Below are positions 1-8,823 of a DNA stretch of 64,000 nt, piece by piece. The DNA lies in the NCBI GenBank assembly GCA_016703425.1, contig JADJCA010000007.1, positions 558,001 through 622,000 on the forward strand. Reading direction: 5' to 3'. Origin of the DNA: Myxococcales bacterium (lineage in GTDB: Bacteria; Myxococcota_A; Polyangia; Polyangiales; Polyangiaceae). Under the pieces are notes generated by a model. It made no database searches. It worked only from the letters and a program-made list of their open reading frames with translations, and was not told the origin of the DNA. Every line of letters begins with the position of its first letter. Positions within the stretch are counted from its first letter, which is position 1. The position numbers and the translations under genes were made by a program.

Positions 1-65
1 CCGCCTTGAGCCCCGCCCTGGAGCACGAGGAAGCGCTTGTTCTTTGCCGGCGAGGCCACGGTCAC
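1..65 (-). CDS. Start of an unidentified protein, cut by the window edge
   Basis: Only the first 21 codons are present. A GTG start at 65 is preceded by GGAG seven bases upstream, and the frame reads VTVASPAKNKRFLVLQGG before running off the window. An ATG at 78 is in another frame and lacks this spacing. It lies 119 bp downstream of the zinc-ribbon cluster on the same strand, so it may be the last member of that transcription unit. No family can be assigned from so little sequence. Confidence 0.42.
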   Translation of the reverse strand, partial: MTVASPAKNKRFLVLQGGAQG

Positions 66-184
66 AGGATGACTCCATGAGACCGGGGACGCCACGAAGT
101 GGCGTGGTGCGAATCGAGGCGCCTACGCGGGAGCGGTGAGGATTGGCGCGCGGCCGACGCGGGGCCGACGCAGCGGGGGCGGAA

Positions 185-984
185 TCACACGGAAGCCTGC
201 GGATTTCCAGCCTTCCGCCACTCTTCCTCGGTCGTCATTTGCGTCCACCAGAACTGCATCCGCGAGCGCACCTCGTGCGCGACGTCGCGGAGCTCCGGCT
301 CGAAGTAGGCCTTGGTCCCGATGTACTTGGTCCAGTAGGCGATCTGCGCCTGCTCGTAGGCCTTGAGGATCGCGAGCGGGGTCGGCGACCGGTGGTCGCG
401 AATGGCCGCTCCGCGCGGCGCATCTGGAGCCACTCGGGGTAGGCCGCTTCCCACGCCATGGCGTGGCCGCCGCTGGCGATGGCCATGCGCGCCAAGGTCG
501 CCGGCTCAAAGGTCACGACGCTCTGGCAGTGCGTGCAGGTGACGTTGATGGCGCGGTATGTCACAGGGATCGCGAGCGGTACGCCGCAGTGACCGCAGTT
601 GCGCTCAGCCTGCGTCACGAGGGCCCGCTGATGAAGCTCGCGCGCACCGGCGGCGAAGGTTCGCATCTCGGAGGCCTCGCGCTTGTTCTCCAGATCAAAG
701 GCGAGGTCCTCACCCTTGCGCCGCTCGCGCATCTGCACGCCGCGCTCGACGCCTTCCTGCTCGAAGACCGCTTCGACCTTCTCGTTCCAGGTGTCGATGA
801 TGCGACGCTCGAGCTCCTTCAGGCGATCGTTGACCGCCATCCACGCGTGCGAAATCGGGATGAAGTCGTGCCCGCAGGCGGCGAGCGCCGCCTTGGACCC
901 TTCCTCTGCCTCTTGGCAAACGGCCGCGTGGCGGTCCGCGATCTGTTTGAGAAATCCGTCCCATCGCGCGGCAGCAGCGCTCAT
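185..984 (-). CDS. Zinc-ribbon protein of unknown function, frameshifted as read
   Basis: The start ATG at 984 (MSAAAARWDGFLKQ) has GGAGA upstream and overlaps the stop of the preceding 86-residue gene. The N-terminal half is charged and probably helical. A central CGHCGVP...CTHC pair is a zinc-ribbon signature. The frame opened at 984 continues to a stop at 235, but after the WLQMRRA segment (near 410) it turns into Arg/Ser-rich nonsense. The natural-looking C-terminus (IRDHRSPTPLAILKAYEQAQ, ending at 185) is in the next frame, so one base appears to be missing at about 400-415. I do not recognise the family; the zinc ribbon suggests nucleic-acid or protein binding. It is the third gene of a set of zinc-ribbon genes on this strand. 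Confidence 0.7.
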
Positions 985-1241
985 AGCTTCTCCTTGCAGA
1001 AGCGACACACGAGCTCCTCGTGTTGACGAGGGGCTCCACATTGTTTGCACGTCATGATGGCCACGCCGGCGGCGACCGTCTGGTCGGGGGCGGCCTTCTC
1101 TTTTTGCGCGGCGACGGCGCGCGCAAAGAGAGCCGAGACGCCGACGCCACCCCCTGGCGTCGGCGCGGCGGGAGGCTTCTCGGGCGGCTTTTGGCCGCCG
1201 CCCGAGTCGCCGCTTCCGGAATCAGAACGAGATGTCGACAT
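981..1241 (-). CDS. Small zinc-ribbon protein (86 aa)
   Basis: It starts MSTSRSDSGSGD, has a Pro/Gly-rich first half, and ends in a compact four-cysteine zinc ribbon (CKQCG about 20 residues from the end, then CRFCKEKL). Start and stop both overlap neighbours: 20 bp with the 345-residue gene upstream and 4 bp (ATGA) with the gene downstream, which argues for translational coupling and a shared function. No enzymatic motif is visible. The function is unknown; a small adaptor that binds nucleic acid or protein is the plainest guess. Confidence 0.72.
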   Translation of the reverse strand: MSTSRSDSGSGDSGGGQKPPEKPPAAPTPGGGVGVSALFARAVAAQKEKAAPDQTVAAGVAIMTCKQCGAPRQHEELVCRFCKEKL

Positions 1242-2259
1242 CGGCCTTCACGCCGGGGTACTTGGCCTCGAACTTGGCCTCGACTCGCTTCTGCATTTCG
1301 TTGAACTGCTTGTGGTTCTGAACGGCAGTCCGGTGAATGTGGTAGCCCATGAAGGCTGAGAGATCGCACCAGTCCACGACGCTGAGGCTGCACGACTTGA
1401 GGACCTCGACGGGGTCTTTGCCCTGCTTGGCGCCGTAGGCCTGCTCGTAGAGGATCTCCCAGTACTGCTCGAGGGTCATGGGCGGCTGCATGTTGAGCTC
1501 GCGGTTCGCCGCGCGGGCAGCGGTCGCTTCCTTGGCGTACTCCGAGTACTTGCCCTTGGAAGCCGCCTGGAAGGCGTCGCCGTAGATCTGCGCCACCGTG
1601 AACGTGGTGTCGCGCGACATACGGGCTTCCCACTCGGCGCGAGCCTTATCCCAGCGCGGCATGTCGATGCCCTGACCCTTGAGCATGTCTTCCGCGTTGG
1701 CGCCCTGAGCGATGGCGGCGTTGATGCCGGCCCATTGCTCAAGAGAGATGCCCTCGACGGGGTTGAGCTCGCCGCTCGCGGCCTTGGACGCGGCGGTCTT
1801 GGCCATCAGCTTCTGGGTCATCCCCATGCGGTGGTTCATCATGCGCTGGGCCATGGCGTCGATGCCGCCGTACTTGCGCGCGAGGACCGTCTGGACCGAG
1901 TCCCTCACGGCCTGCCAGTGTCGGCGGTCGCGGATGCCCCACTGGCGCATTGTGCGGTCGTGGTCTTCCTCGGTGATGGTGACGTTCGGCGCGATCATGC
2001 CCTCGCTGTCCATGTAGAGCTGGGCCTCGAAGAACGCGTCCTCGTCGGTCTCGGGGTTGAAGCCCGCGAGGTCGAACTCATGAACCTCGCCGCAGTGGGG
2101 ACAGGTCTCTTCCTCCGCCGCCTCCGGTTCGGGCTCCGACGACGCCATCTGCGCCGCGTGCCCGCCGCCGCCATGGGCCTGAGCCGGCAGGCCTGCGGGC
2201 TCCGACTTCATGCCGAGCAGTTTCATGACGAAGTCGATCAGCGTCTTCAGCAGTCCCAT
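1222..2259 (-). CDS. Uncharacterised 345-residue protein with an N-terminal CxxC motif
   Basis: The ATG at 2259 was chosen because AGGAGG lies seven to eight bases upstream; the longer open frame to 2562 has no such site and no sensible sequence. It begins with a short amphipathic stretch (MGLLKTLIDFVMKLLGMKS), then an acidic linker, then CPHCGEVHEFDL. The rest is a soluble, Trp- and Met-rich alpha-helical protein with recurring WEILYEQAYG / WAGINAAIAQG-like helices. I cannot name the family. It heads an operon of three overlapping zinc-ribbon genes, so it is probably a partner of the two small proteins downstream. Confidence 0.75.
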   Translation of the reverse strand: MGLLKTLIDFVMKLLGMKSEPAGLPAQAHGGGGHAAQMASSEPEPEAAEEETCPHCGEVHEFDLAGFNPETDEDAFFEAQLYMDSEGMIAPNVTITEEDHDRTMRQWGIRDRRHWQAVRDSVQTVLARKYGGIDAMAQRMMNHRMGMTQKLMAKTAASKAASGELNPVEGISLEQWAGINAAIAQGANAEDMLKGQGIDMPRWDKARAEWEARMSRDTTFTVAQIYGDAFQAASKGKYSEYAKEATAARAANRELNMQPPMTLEQYWEILYEQAYGAKQGKDPVEVLKSCSLSVVDWCDLSAFMGYHIHRTAVQNHKQFNEMQKRVEAKFEAKYPGVKADVDISF

Positions 2260-2644
2260 CGAAGTCCTCCTGTTTATCCGGGGCGCCTGGCGCAGCGGGT
2301 GCGACCCAGGCCCGAAGACCGGAGGGTACGCGACTGGTTTCGAAAGAAGCCCGCGAATTCGTTCCGGGGCCTCTCTCTGCGCGGTGGCTTCCCGACATTG
2401 TGCGGGCGAGTGTCGAGGGAGAGGCTGCAAGGCGTGTGCTCGGCGAGCGCCCGAGAAAAAGCGTGGCAAATCTCGGAGGCGTCGCACCCTCGAAAAAGAA
2501 CCTGTCGCAAGGCGCTGCCCAAGGGTGCAAGCGCGTGCACGAGACGCGCGACGACTTTCCACCGCGGCGCGAAAGCTATGGCGAAGAAGGAACTTGGTGC
2601 ACCAACGATTCGCGGAGCGAGCTCTTGTTCGTGCTTCTCACAGC
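2260..2644. other. Gene-free stretch between uvrB and the zinc-ribbon operon
   Basis: No convincing gene is present: the frames that cross it lack a ribosome-binding site and conserved sequence. It should hold the 3' end signals of uvrB and the promoter of the gene starting at 2259; a GATAAA element lies about 11-16 bases upstream of that gene's AGGAGG. The only clear structure is the perfect 12-base palindrome TTGGTGCACCAA at 2594-2605, a possible protein-binding site. Confidence 0.5.
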
Positions 2645-4750
2645 TCAGCGGCGCTTCGCGGGTCGCCGGCTGGAGCGCGTCTTCGCGCTCTTGGTCGTCG
2701 TGCTGCTCGACTTGCGCTTGCCGTAGGGCTCGTACGTCGCGACGTCTTCCGGCCGCCCCCGGCCCTCGGCGCCCTCGAGAGCCTTTAGCTGATCGCGCAG
2801 CCGCGCGGCCTTCTCGAACTCGAGGTTCTCGGCGGCCGCGAACATCTCGAGACGGAGCACCTGGATTTGGTCGGCGAGCTCCTCGCCGCCTTGCGCCTCT
2901 ACGCCGCGCTTACCGCCGCCCTTCGGAATGTTCAGGTAATCGATGATGCCCGAGTCGGGGTTCATGTTCATGACGGCGCGAACGACCGTCGCGGGCGTGA
3001 TGCCGTGCTCCAAGTTGTACGCCTCCTGGATGACACGGCGCCGCGAGGTCTCGTCGATGGCGCGCTTCATCGCGGCGGTCATGGCGTCGGCGTACATGAT
3101 GACGCGCCCGTTCAAGTTGCGCGCGGCGCGCCCCATCGTCTGGATCAGGGAGCGGGCGCTTCGGAGGAACCCTTCCTTGTCGGCGTCGAAGATCGCCACG
3201 AGGGAGACTTCGGGCAGATCGAGACCCTCGCGCAAGAGGTTGATGCCGACGAGGACGTCGAACTCCCCGAGCCGGAGATCACGCAAGATGTCGATGCGCT
3301 CGAGCGTGTCGACGTCCGAGTGGAGGTAGCGCACCCGCACGCCGAGCTCGCGATAGTAGTCGGTGAGGTCCTCGGCCATGCGCTTGGTGAGCGTCGTCAC
3401 CAAGATGCGCTCGTTCGCGGCGACGCGCTTCTTGATCTCGGCCAGGAGGTCGTCGACTTGGCCGGCCACGGGCCTGACCTCGACCTCCGGATCGGTTAGC
3501 CCCGTCGGGCGAATGACCTGTTCGACGAAGACACCGTCGGCCTTCTGCAGCTCGTATTCGCCTGGCGTCGCCGACACGTAGATGGCGTGTTTGACCCGTG
3601 TCTCGAACTCCTCGAACTTGAGCGGTCGGTTGTCGAGGGCGCTCGGCAACCGGAAGCCGTATTCGACGAGCGTCTCCTTGCGCGCGCGATCGCCGCGAAA
3701 CATCGCCTGCACCTGCGGCACGGTCTGGTGCGATTCGTCGAGGATGAGGAGGTAGTCCTCGGGGAAATAGTCGATGAGCGTGGGCGGCGGATCGCCCGCT
3801 TTGCGGCCCGAGAGGTGCCGCGAGTAGTTCTCGATGCCGTTGCAGAACCCCATCTGCTCCATCATTTCGATGTCGTAGGAGGTTCGCTGCTCGATGCGCT
3901 GCTTCTCGAGGAAGCGCCCCGCCTTGTCGAAGAACTCCAGCCGCTCGCGGAGCTCGACGCGAATGCCGTCGATGGCGCGGCGCATCTGCTCTTGCGGCGT
4001 CACGTAGTGGGAGCCGGGATAGATGGCGTAGCGGTCGAGCGAGCCTTTCACCCGGCCCCGCAGCGGGTCGACCTCCTTCATCGCTTCGATGACGTCGCCG
4101 AAGAACTCGATGCGAATGGCGGTCTCTTGCTCGTAGGCGGGGAAGACCTCGACGACGTCGCCGCGAACGCGGAACGTGCCGCGGTGGAAGTCCACGTCGT
4201 TGCGCTCGTATTGCACGTCGACGAGCATCCGGAGGAGGTTGTCGCGGCGGAACTCCTCGCCGACTTTCAGATCAATCAGGAGGCCGTGGTAGCTCTCGGC
4301 GCTGCCGATGCCGTAGATGCAGCTCACCGACGCGACGATGATGACGTCACGCCGTGATAGGAGCGCGCGCGTCGCCGAGTGACGCATCCGATCGATGGCG
4401 TCGTTGATGATGGCGTCCTTGTCGATGTACGTGTCCGTCGTCGGCACGTACGCCTCGGGCTGGTAGTAGTCGTAGTAGCTGACGAAGAACTCGACGGCGG
4501 CCGACGGAAAGAGCTCCTTCATCTCGCCGTAGAGCTGCGCCGCGAGGGTCTTGTTGGGCGCCAAGATGAGCGTCGGTCGACCGTGCTCGGCGATCACGTT
4601 GCCGATGGTGAAGGTCTTTCCGGAGCCGGTGATGCCGAGGAGCACCTGGTGGCGATCGCCGCGCTTGAGGCCCTCGCTGAGCTCGAAGATCGCCTTGGGC
4701 TGGTCGCCTTTGGGGGCGAACGCCGAGACGAGTTTGAAGTCCGCGGCCAT
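2645..4750 (-). CDS. uvrB: UvrABC excinuclease subunit B
   Basis: The UvrB damage-verification helicase works with UvrA and UvrC in nucleotide excision repair. All hallmarks are present in order: Walker A GITGSGKT, the beta-hairpin region YYDYYQPEAYVP, the DESH box (LDESHQT), helicase motifs GINLLREGLDLPEV and QTMGRAARN, and a C-terminal UVR motif (NLEFEKAARLRDQL) that binds UvrC. About 25 Lys/Ser/Arg-rich residues follow, an extension beyond the usual end. I take the ATG at 4750, with GGTGAT seven bases upstream, giving 701 residues against about 670 in the family; an ATG at 4765 is also possible. A GATAAT hexamer at 4769-4764 could be a -10 element, in which case the message is nearly leaderless. 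Divergent from the dehydrogenase-like gene. Confidence 0.98.
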   Translation of the reverse strand: MAADFKLVSAFAPKGDQPKAIFELSEGLKRGDRHQVLLGITGSGKTFTIGNVIAEHGRPTLILAPNKTLAAQLYGEMKELFPSAAVEFFVSYYDYYQPEAYVPTTDTYIDKDAIINDAIDRMRHSATRALLSRRDVIIVASVSCIYGIGSAESYHGLLIDLKVGEEFRRDNLLRMLVDVQYERNDVDFHRGTFRVRGDVVEVFPAYEQETAIRIEFFGDVIEAMKEVDPLRGRVKGSLDRYAIYPGSHYVTPQEQMRRAIDGIRVELRERLEFFDKAGRFLEKQRIEQRTSYDIEMMEQMGFCNGIENYSRHLSGRKAGDPPPTLIDYFPEDYLLILDESHQTVPQVQAMFRGDRARKETLVEYGFRLPSALDNRPLKFEEFETRVKHAIYVSATPGEYELQKADGVFVEQVIRPTGLTDPEVEVRPVAGQVDDLLAEIKKRVAANERILVTTLTKRMAEDLTDYYRELGVRVRYLHSDVDTLERIDILRDLRLGEFDVLVGINLLREGLDLPEVSLVAIFDADKEGFLRSARSLIQTMGRAARNLNGRVIMYADAMTAAMKRAIDETSRRRVIQEAYNLEHGITPATVVRAVMNMNPDSGIIDYLNIPKGGGKRGVEAQGGEELADQIQVLRLEMFAAAENLEFEKAARLRDQLKALEGAEGRGRPEDVATYEPYGKRKSSSTTTKSAKTRSSRRPAKRR

Positions 4751-4873
4751 GGAGCCAATCACCATTATCCGAAGCGAGCCGTGCGACAAGCGGTCGCATC
4801 GCCGTCGGTGCCGCGACCGCACGCGAGGCCCGCCGACGCCCCGGACTCGGCCCAACTGTGCTACTCGTGAGGC

Positions 4874-6238
4874 GTGGCGGATCCTCCGAGCAAGCGGCCT
4901 CCCGTGCCGCGGCCCGCCGGTGCGCCGGCCCCGCTGTCGAGCCGGCCACCGGAAACGGGACGCGAGTGGCCTCCCCCTCAAACGGTGAGGGAGGAAGAAG
5001 CTGCGCCGACCGTCGCCGAGGAGCCGGTCTTCCGCCTGCCCGACGATGCGCTCTCGGTGACGGCGCCAGGCCTGGTCTACGAAGCGCCGGCCGAGGGGAC
5101 GCTACCGTTGCCTCGACCAACGAGCCGCCCGCCGCCGTTGCCTCCGCCTTCGGGCGTGCCGCCGGCACCCCCGAGCACCGATCCGCTGCTGGGGCGCTCG
5201 GGCGCGAGTCGCGTCCCTCCGGGCGCTCCCAACACCGATCCGCTGCTCGCGCGCTCGGCGTCCAACCGAATCCCGCCGGCTCCACCGTCGTCCGCGCCCG
5301 CGGACCGGCCGAGCGCGAGGCCCGGACCCGGCTCGCTGCCGCCGCCGGGCCCTCGCGGCTCGACCCCCCCCACCTTCGGCGTCGTGGCCTTCTTGGGCAC
5401 TGGCAGCATGGGCCTCCCGATGGCCGCGAACATCGCACGGCGCGGCTTCTCGCTCCACGTGTGGAACCGGACGCGCGAACGCGCCGCGTCGCTGTCCCCG
5501 CTCGGCGCGAAGGTCAAGAGCAGCCCCGCCGAGTGCGTGGAAGGTGCGCGGTTGGTCATCACGATGCTGACCGACGAACGAGGCCTCACCGACGTGCTGA
5601 CGAGCTCGACGGGAGCGTTGCATAAGCTCGCCCCCGACGCGCTCGTCGTCGATATGTCGACCATCGGTCAAGCGGCGGCCGTCCGCGTCGCGCAGCTCGT
5701 CCGCGACGCCGGCGCGCGCTTCGTCGACGCACCTGTGACCGGCTCACCGGGCGCCGCGGAGCGAGGCGAATTGGTCGCACTCGTGGGCGGCAAGCTCAAT
5801 GAGATCACGCGGGCCCAGCCGGTGCTTCTCAGCATGTGTCGCCGCATTCTCCACGCCGGCGATGTTGGCTCGGGGCAGGCCTTGCGCGTGCTCTTGGCGG
5901 GCCTTGCGGCGGACCAGCTCGTGGCGCTGACGAGCACCCTCGCCCTCGGCGAGAAGCTAGGCCTACCGCGGCGCACGATCCTCGAAGCCTTCGCGGCGAG
6001 TCCTTACGCCGCGCCGGCCTTCGCGATGCGCAAGGAGAAGCTCCTCGCAAAGGACTTCTCCGTCGAGACGACGCTCGAGACGCACCTCCGCGACGCGCGA
6101 CTCTTCGCAGAGCTTCAACAGGAAGCCGGGCTCCCACTCGCGGTGAGTCGCGAAACGCTTCGCACCCTGGAGAAGGCCGTCGAAGAGGGCCTCGGCGCCG
6201 ATGACGCGTTTGCCCTCGAGAAGTACTTCAAGCTGTAG
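4874..6238 (+). CDS. 3-hydroxyisobutyrate-dehydrogenase-like protein with Pro-rich N-terminal extension, catalytic Lys absent
   Basis: Residues 168-454 match the beta-hydroxyacid dehydrogenase / 6-phosphogluconate dehydrogenase superfamily: a Rossmann motif FLGTGSMGLPMAAN at 173-186, the substrate-binding DAPVTGSPGAAERGEL region, then an all-helical C-terminal domain. In the family a conserved Lys sits in a GSGQ-x-x-K-x-x-N motif; here the motif reads GSGQALRVLLAG, with Arg338 in place of Lys and no Asn after it. The protein may bind the dinucleotide without normal catalysis. The first 167 residues are a disordered Pro/Ala-rich extension containing two tandem 19-residue units (each with TDPLL-x-RS). 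The GTG start at 4874 follows GAGG closely. Confidence 0.85.
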   Translation: MADPPSKRPPVPRPAGAPAPLSSRPPETGREWPPPQTVREEEAAPTVAEEPVFRLPDDALSVTAPGLVYEAPAEGTLPLPRPTSRPPPLPPPSGVPPAPPSTDPLLGRSGASRVPPGAPNTDPLLARSASNRIPPAPPSSAPADRPSARPGPGSLPPPGPRGSTPPTFGVVAFLGTGSMGLPMAANIARRGFSLHVWNRTRERAASLSPLGAKVKSSPAECVEGARLVITMLTDERGLTDVLTSSTGALHKLAPDALVVDMSTIGQAAAVRVAQLVRDAGARFVDAPVTGSPGAAERGELVALVGGKLNEITRAQPVLLSMCRRILHAGDVGSGQALRVLLAGLAADQLVALTSTLALGEKLGLPRRTILEAFAASPYAAPAFAMRKEKLLAKDFSVETTLETHLRDARLFAELQQEAGLPLAVSRETLRTLEKAVEEGLGADDAFALEKYFKL

Positions 6239-6241
6239 CGT

Positions 6242-6781
6242 CTACTGGCGAAGGTCGCGCGCCGCCGCCTTGGTGACGTAAAAGTAGCGCGGCCAGTGGC
6301 GGTAGTAGCTGGCGCGAAGCACCGCCGCGCCGTCTTGCGGGTCGACCTCGCCACCGGACGAGGCCACGACGCGGAGCAGCGAGCCCACGCCAACGGAACG
6401 TTCGCCGACGTCGTCGTCGGGGCGCAACGTGACGAGGACGTGCACGAGGCCAAACTCGCGATCACTGACGGTCACGCGGCAGGTGGAATCGTCGCGCATG
6501 CTCTCGCAGAGGTTGCGCGGCTCCAAGCGACGCACCCCGAGGGTCAACGCGGTGGCCCCCGACGGACCGGGCGCGCGATGCGTGACGATGCCGAAGAGCG
6601 AGACGTGGCCCTTCTTCCACTCGTCGGGCTGGCGCTGAAACATCACGGGGTCGTACTCGCGGGCAGCCGCCACGGCGTTCTGCTCCTCGGAGAGCGGCAC
6701 GTAGTGGGGCGCGTGGCCGTAGGGGCCGGCACCGCAAGCGACGAGGGAAAGCGCGAAGACGGCGGCGAAGAGGGCTCTCAT
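6242..6781 (-). CDS. Lipoprotein, possibly Slp-like
   Basis: It has a short signal peptide (MRALFAAVFALSLVAC) with a lipobox ending at Cys16, so it is a lipoprotein of 179 residues. The mature part reads like a small beta-rich barrel, with segments such as WKKGHVSLFGIVTHR, LLRVVASSGGEV and a C-terminal YYRHWPRYFYV. The size and the layout (x-phobic strand G-V-T, then a VGSLLRVV strand) resemble the Slp/YeaY outer-membrane lipoprotein family, but this is a resemblance, not a firm assignment. It converges with the dehydrogenase-like gene with only a 3-bp gap. Confidence 0.78.
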   Translation of the reverse strand: MRALFAAVFALSLVACGAGPYGHAPHYVPLSEEQNAVAAAREYDPVMFQRQPDEWKKGHVSLFGIVTHRAPGPSGATALTLGVRRLEPRNLCESMRDDSTCRVTVSDREFGLVHVLVTLRPDDDVGERSVGVGSLLRVVASSGGEVDPQDGAAVLRASYYRHWPRYFYVTKAAARDLRQ

Positions 6782-6866
6782 CGGAGTCGGCAGCGTAGTG
6801 CGGATTTCTCAAGAAAAGGGCGCTGAAATCAACCTTGCCGGCTCGCCGCCAGCATGTGGTGCACAC

Positions 6867-8813
6867 TCAAGCAGCGGGTCGCTTTTGGTTCGCTGCCGCG
6901 CGGAGCGCGAGCTCCGCCGAAAGGAGCCCCAAGAGGACGAGCGCGACCATCCAGGACACGTCGACGGTGGCCTTGGTGTCGCCGAGCTTCGCCTCCGTAT
7001 TGGGAGCCGTTGCGCGCCTAGGCCTCAGGTCGAGCTCCTTGGCGATGGGCGCGCCAACGCGCTGCTCCTTGCGGCCCCCCGCGAACGTGAGCTCGTAGGC
7101 GCCCGCGACCTCGGGCACGGCGCGCGCGACGTTGCCCTCGCGCACGACCTTCACCGGGCCTCGCGGGCCGGAGACCTCCGCGGCTTTCCCTCCCGTCACG
7201 AAGACCCACGGCTCGCCAACGGGGGTGCGCCGGTCGCTGACGCGCGCTCGCGCCAAATCAACCCACGTGTCGAGGAGCGGCAAAAATCCGGGCCGGAGCG
7301 GCAAGTCGCTGGCGTCGACGGAGAGCGGCAACGTCATGAGCCACACCTCGCCTCGCGCGATCGTGCGCTTGGCGAGGAGCGGCGCGCCGTCGGTCCATGG
7401 CACCAGCGTCTCGTAGCGCTCCCGATCGGCGGGCGTCATGACCGAGCGCTCCTTGGCCCCGAGGTCGGTGAACGAGGTCGCTGCCTCGACGAACATTCCG
7501 CGCGCACCTTTTGGATCGGCGCCGGCACTCTTGTTCTTCTCCCAGATGACGCCTCGCTCAAAGAACGGTTCAAAGGACGAGCCGAGCGGCGCGGCGGCGG
7601 CGCGAGGCCCGAGAGAGACAAGGATGACGCCCCCTTCTTCGACGAAGGCCTTGAGCGCTCGCCGCTGATCCGGCGTGAACCCCGGCGGATCATCGACGAG
7701 GATGCCGACGAAGCCCGACAGGTCTTCGATGCGGTCGGGCACGACGGGCAGCGGGCGCGCCGAGAGGTCGAGCTTCAGCGAGGCGAGCGCCTGCTCAACA
7801 GCCGGCGCCCCACCCGTGGGAAGGGCCTCGCTTCCTCGCTCGACCACAACCGCCACGGCGCTCGTGGCCGCCTCGACGACCACCGGCGCTTGGTCGTCGC
7901 TCGCGACGGCATCTGTTCCCGTCAGGCGCACGACGAGCCGCGGCACAATGTCGTCGGCGACGGCTACATCGACGACGCCGAGGAGTGGCACCACGGAGGT
8001 GACGACCTTGCCGTCGCGTACGACCTCGAGGGTGCGCCGCTCGAGAGCCAGGGGCGCGTCGGGGCTGCACTGAATGCGGACGCGAATGACGCCGCGCAAA
8101 CGGTCGGCGGAGAGCACCGCGCAATCGACGGCCGCGACGGCAAGCTCCGGTAGGGGCACCCATAGCGGCACGTCGCCGCCCTCGAGCGGCGACGCACTCG
8201 GTTGGCCGTCGGCCAGATCGCTGAGAAGCACAACGCGCCGATCGACTTGCGGCAGTTGCGCCACGAGCCCGCGTGCGACGGCGACGGCTCCCTCCAAATC
8301 GGTCGCCCGATCCGAGGGCGACATGTTCTCGAAGATCGTCCGTGCGGCGCCGATGTCGCCGGTGGCCGCGAGGGCAACGCGCGGCGGCGCCCCCGCTTGC
8401 ACCACCGCCACCGCGTCGCCTTCGCGGGACGAGGCGAGCAACTCGAGGGCGGCTCGTTTGGCCGCGTCGAAGCGCGAACCGCTGCCAGCGGCCGCGCGCA
8501 TGCTCATGGAATCGTCGATGACGATCGCGAGCGCGACGGAGGCCCCGCTGGAGCGCGTGAGCGAGAGCCGCGAGCAGCGCACGAGCGGCGAGGCCCCGAG
8601 GGCCGCGAGGGCCAGGACGGCGAGGGCGCGGATGACCAACAGCGCGACGTCCTCCAACTCGGCGCGACGCCGCGCCCGCGGCGGAGCCGGCGGCACGAGG
8701 TGCGTTGCGGCGAAGGGGCGCTCTTCACCACGGCGGCGGCGAAGGCGGTGCGCCATGTAAGGCGCTGCAGCCAGGAGGCCGATCAAGAGAGCGAGCGCGG
8801 TAACGAAGCTCAC
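6867..8813 (-). CDS. BatA-like membrane protein with von Willebrand factor A domain
   Basis: A GTG start at 8813, preceded by GAGGAG, gives 648 residues. The N-terminus has the BatA-type membrane anchor (a hydrophobic helix at once, then an RRRRGEERPF loop and a second helix). A VWA domain with the metal-site motif DDSMSMR follows. The middle is a large periplasmic region including a GATase-like segment (FVGILVDDPPGF, VEEGGVILVSLGP), and the last 30 residues hold a second membrane segment. Proteins of this type usually accompany DUF58 proteins and a MoxR ATPase in envelope stress or protein-assembly clusters. Here the DUF58 gene lies 10 bp upstream, but no MoxR gene is in view. Confidence 0.9.
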   Translation of the reverse strand: MSFVTALALLIGLLAAAPYMAHRLRRRRGEERPFAATHLVPPAPPRARRRAELEDVALLVIRALAVLALAALGASPLVRCSRLSLTRSSGASVALAIVIDDSMSMRAAAGSGSRFDAAKRAALELLASSREGDAVAVVQAGAPPRVALAATGDIGAARTIFENMSPSDRATDLEGAVAVARGLVAQLPQVDRRVVLLSDLADGQPSASPLEGGDVPLWVPLPELAVAAVDCAVLSADRLRGVIRVRIQCSPDAPLALERRTLEVVRDGKVVTSVVPLLGVVDVAVADDIVPRLVVRLTGTDAVASDDQAPVVVEAATSAVAVVVERGSEALPTGGAPAVEQALASLKLDLSARPLPVVPDRIEDLSGFVGILVDDPPGFTPDQRRALKAFVEEGGVILVSLGPRAAAAPLGSSFEPFFERGVIWEKNKSAGADPKGARGMFVEAATSFTDLGAKERSVMTPADRERYETLVPWTDGAPLLAKRTIARGEVWLMTLPLSVDASDLPLRPGFLPLLDTWVDLARARVSDRRTPVGEPWVFVTGGKAAEVSGPRGPVKVVREGNVARAVPEVAGAYELTFAGGRKEQRVGAPIAKELDLRPRRATAPNTEAKLGDTKATVDVSWMVALVLLGLLSAELALRAAANQKRPAA

Positions 8814-8823
8814 GCGGGACTCC

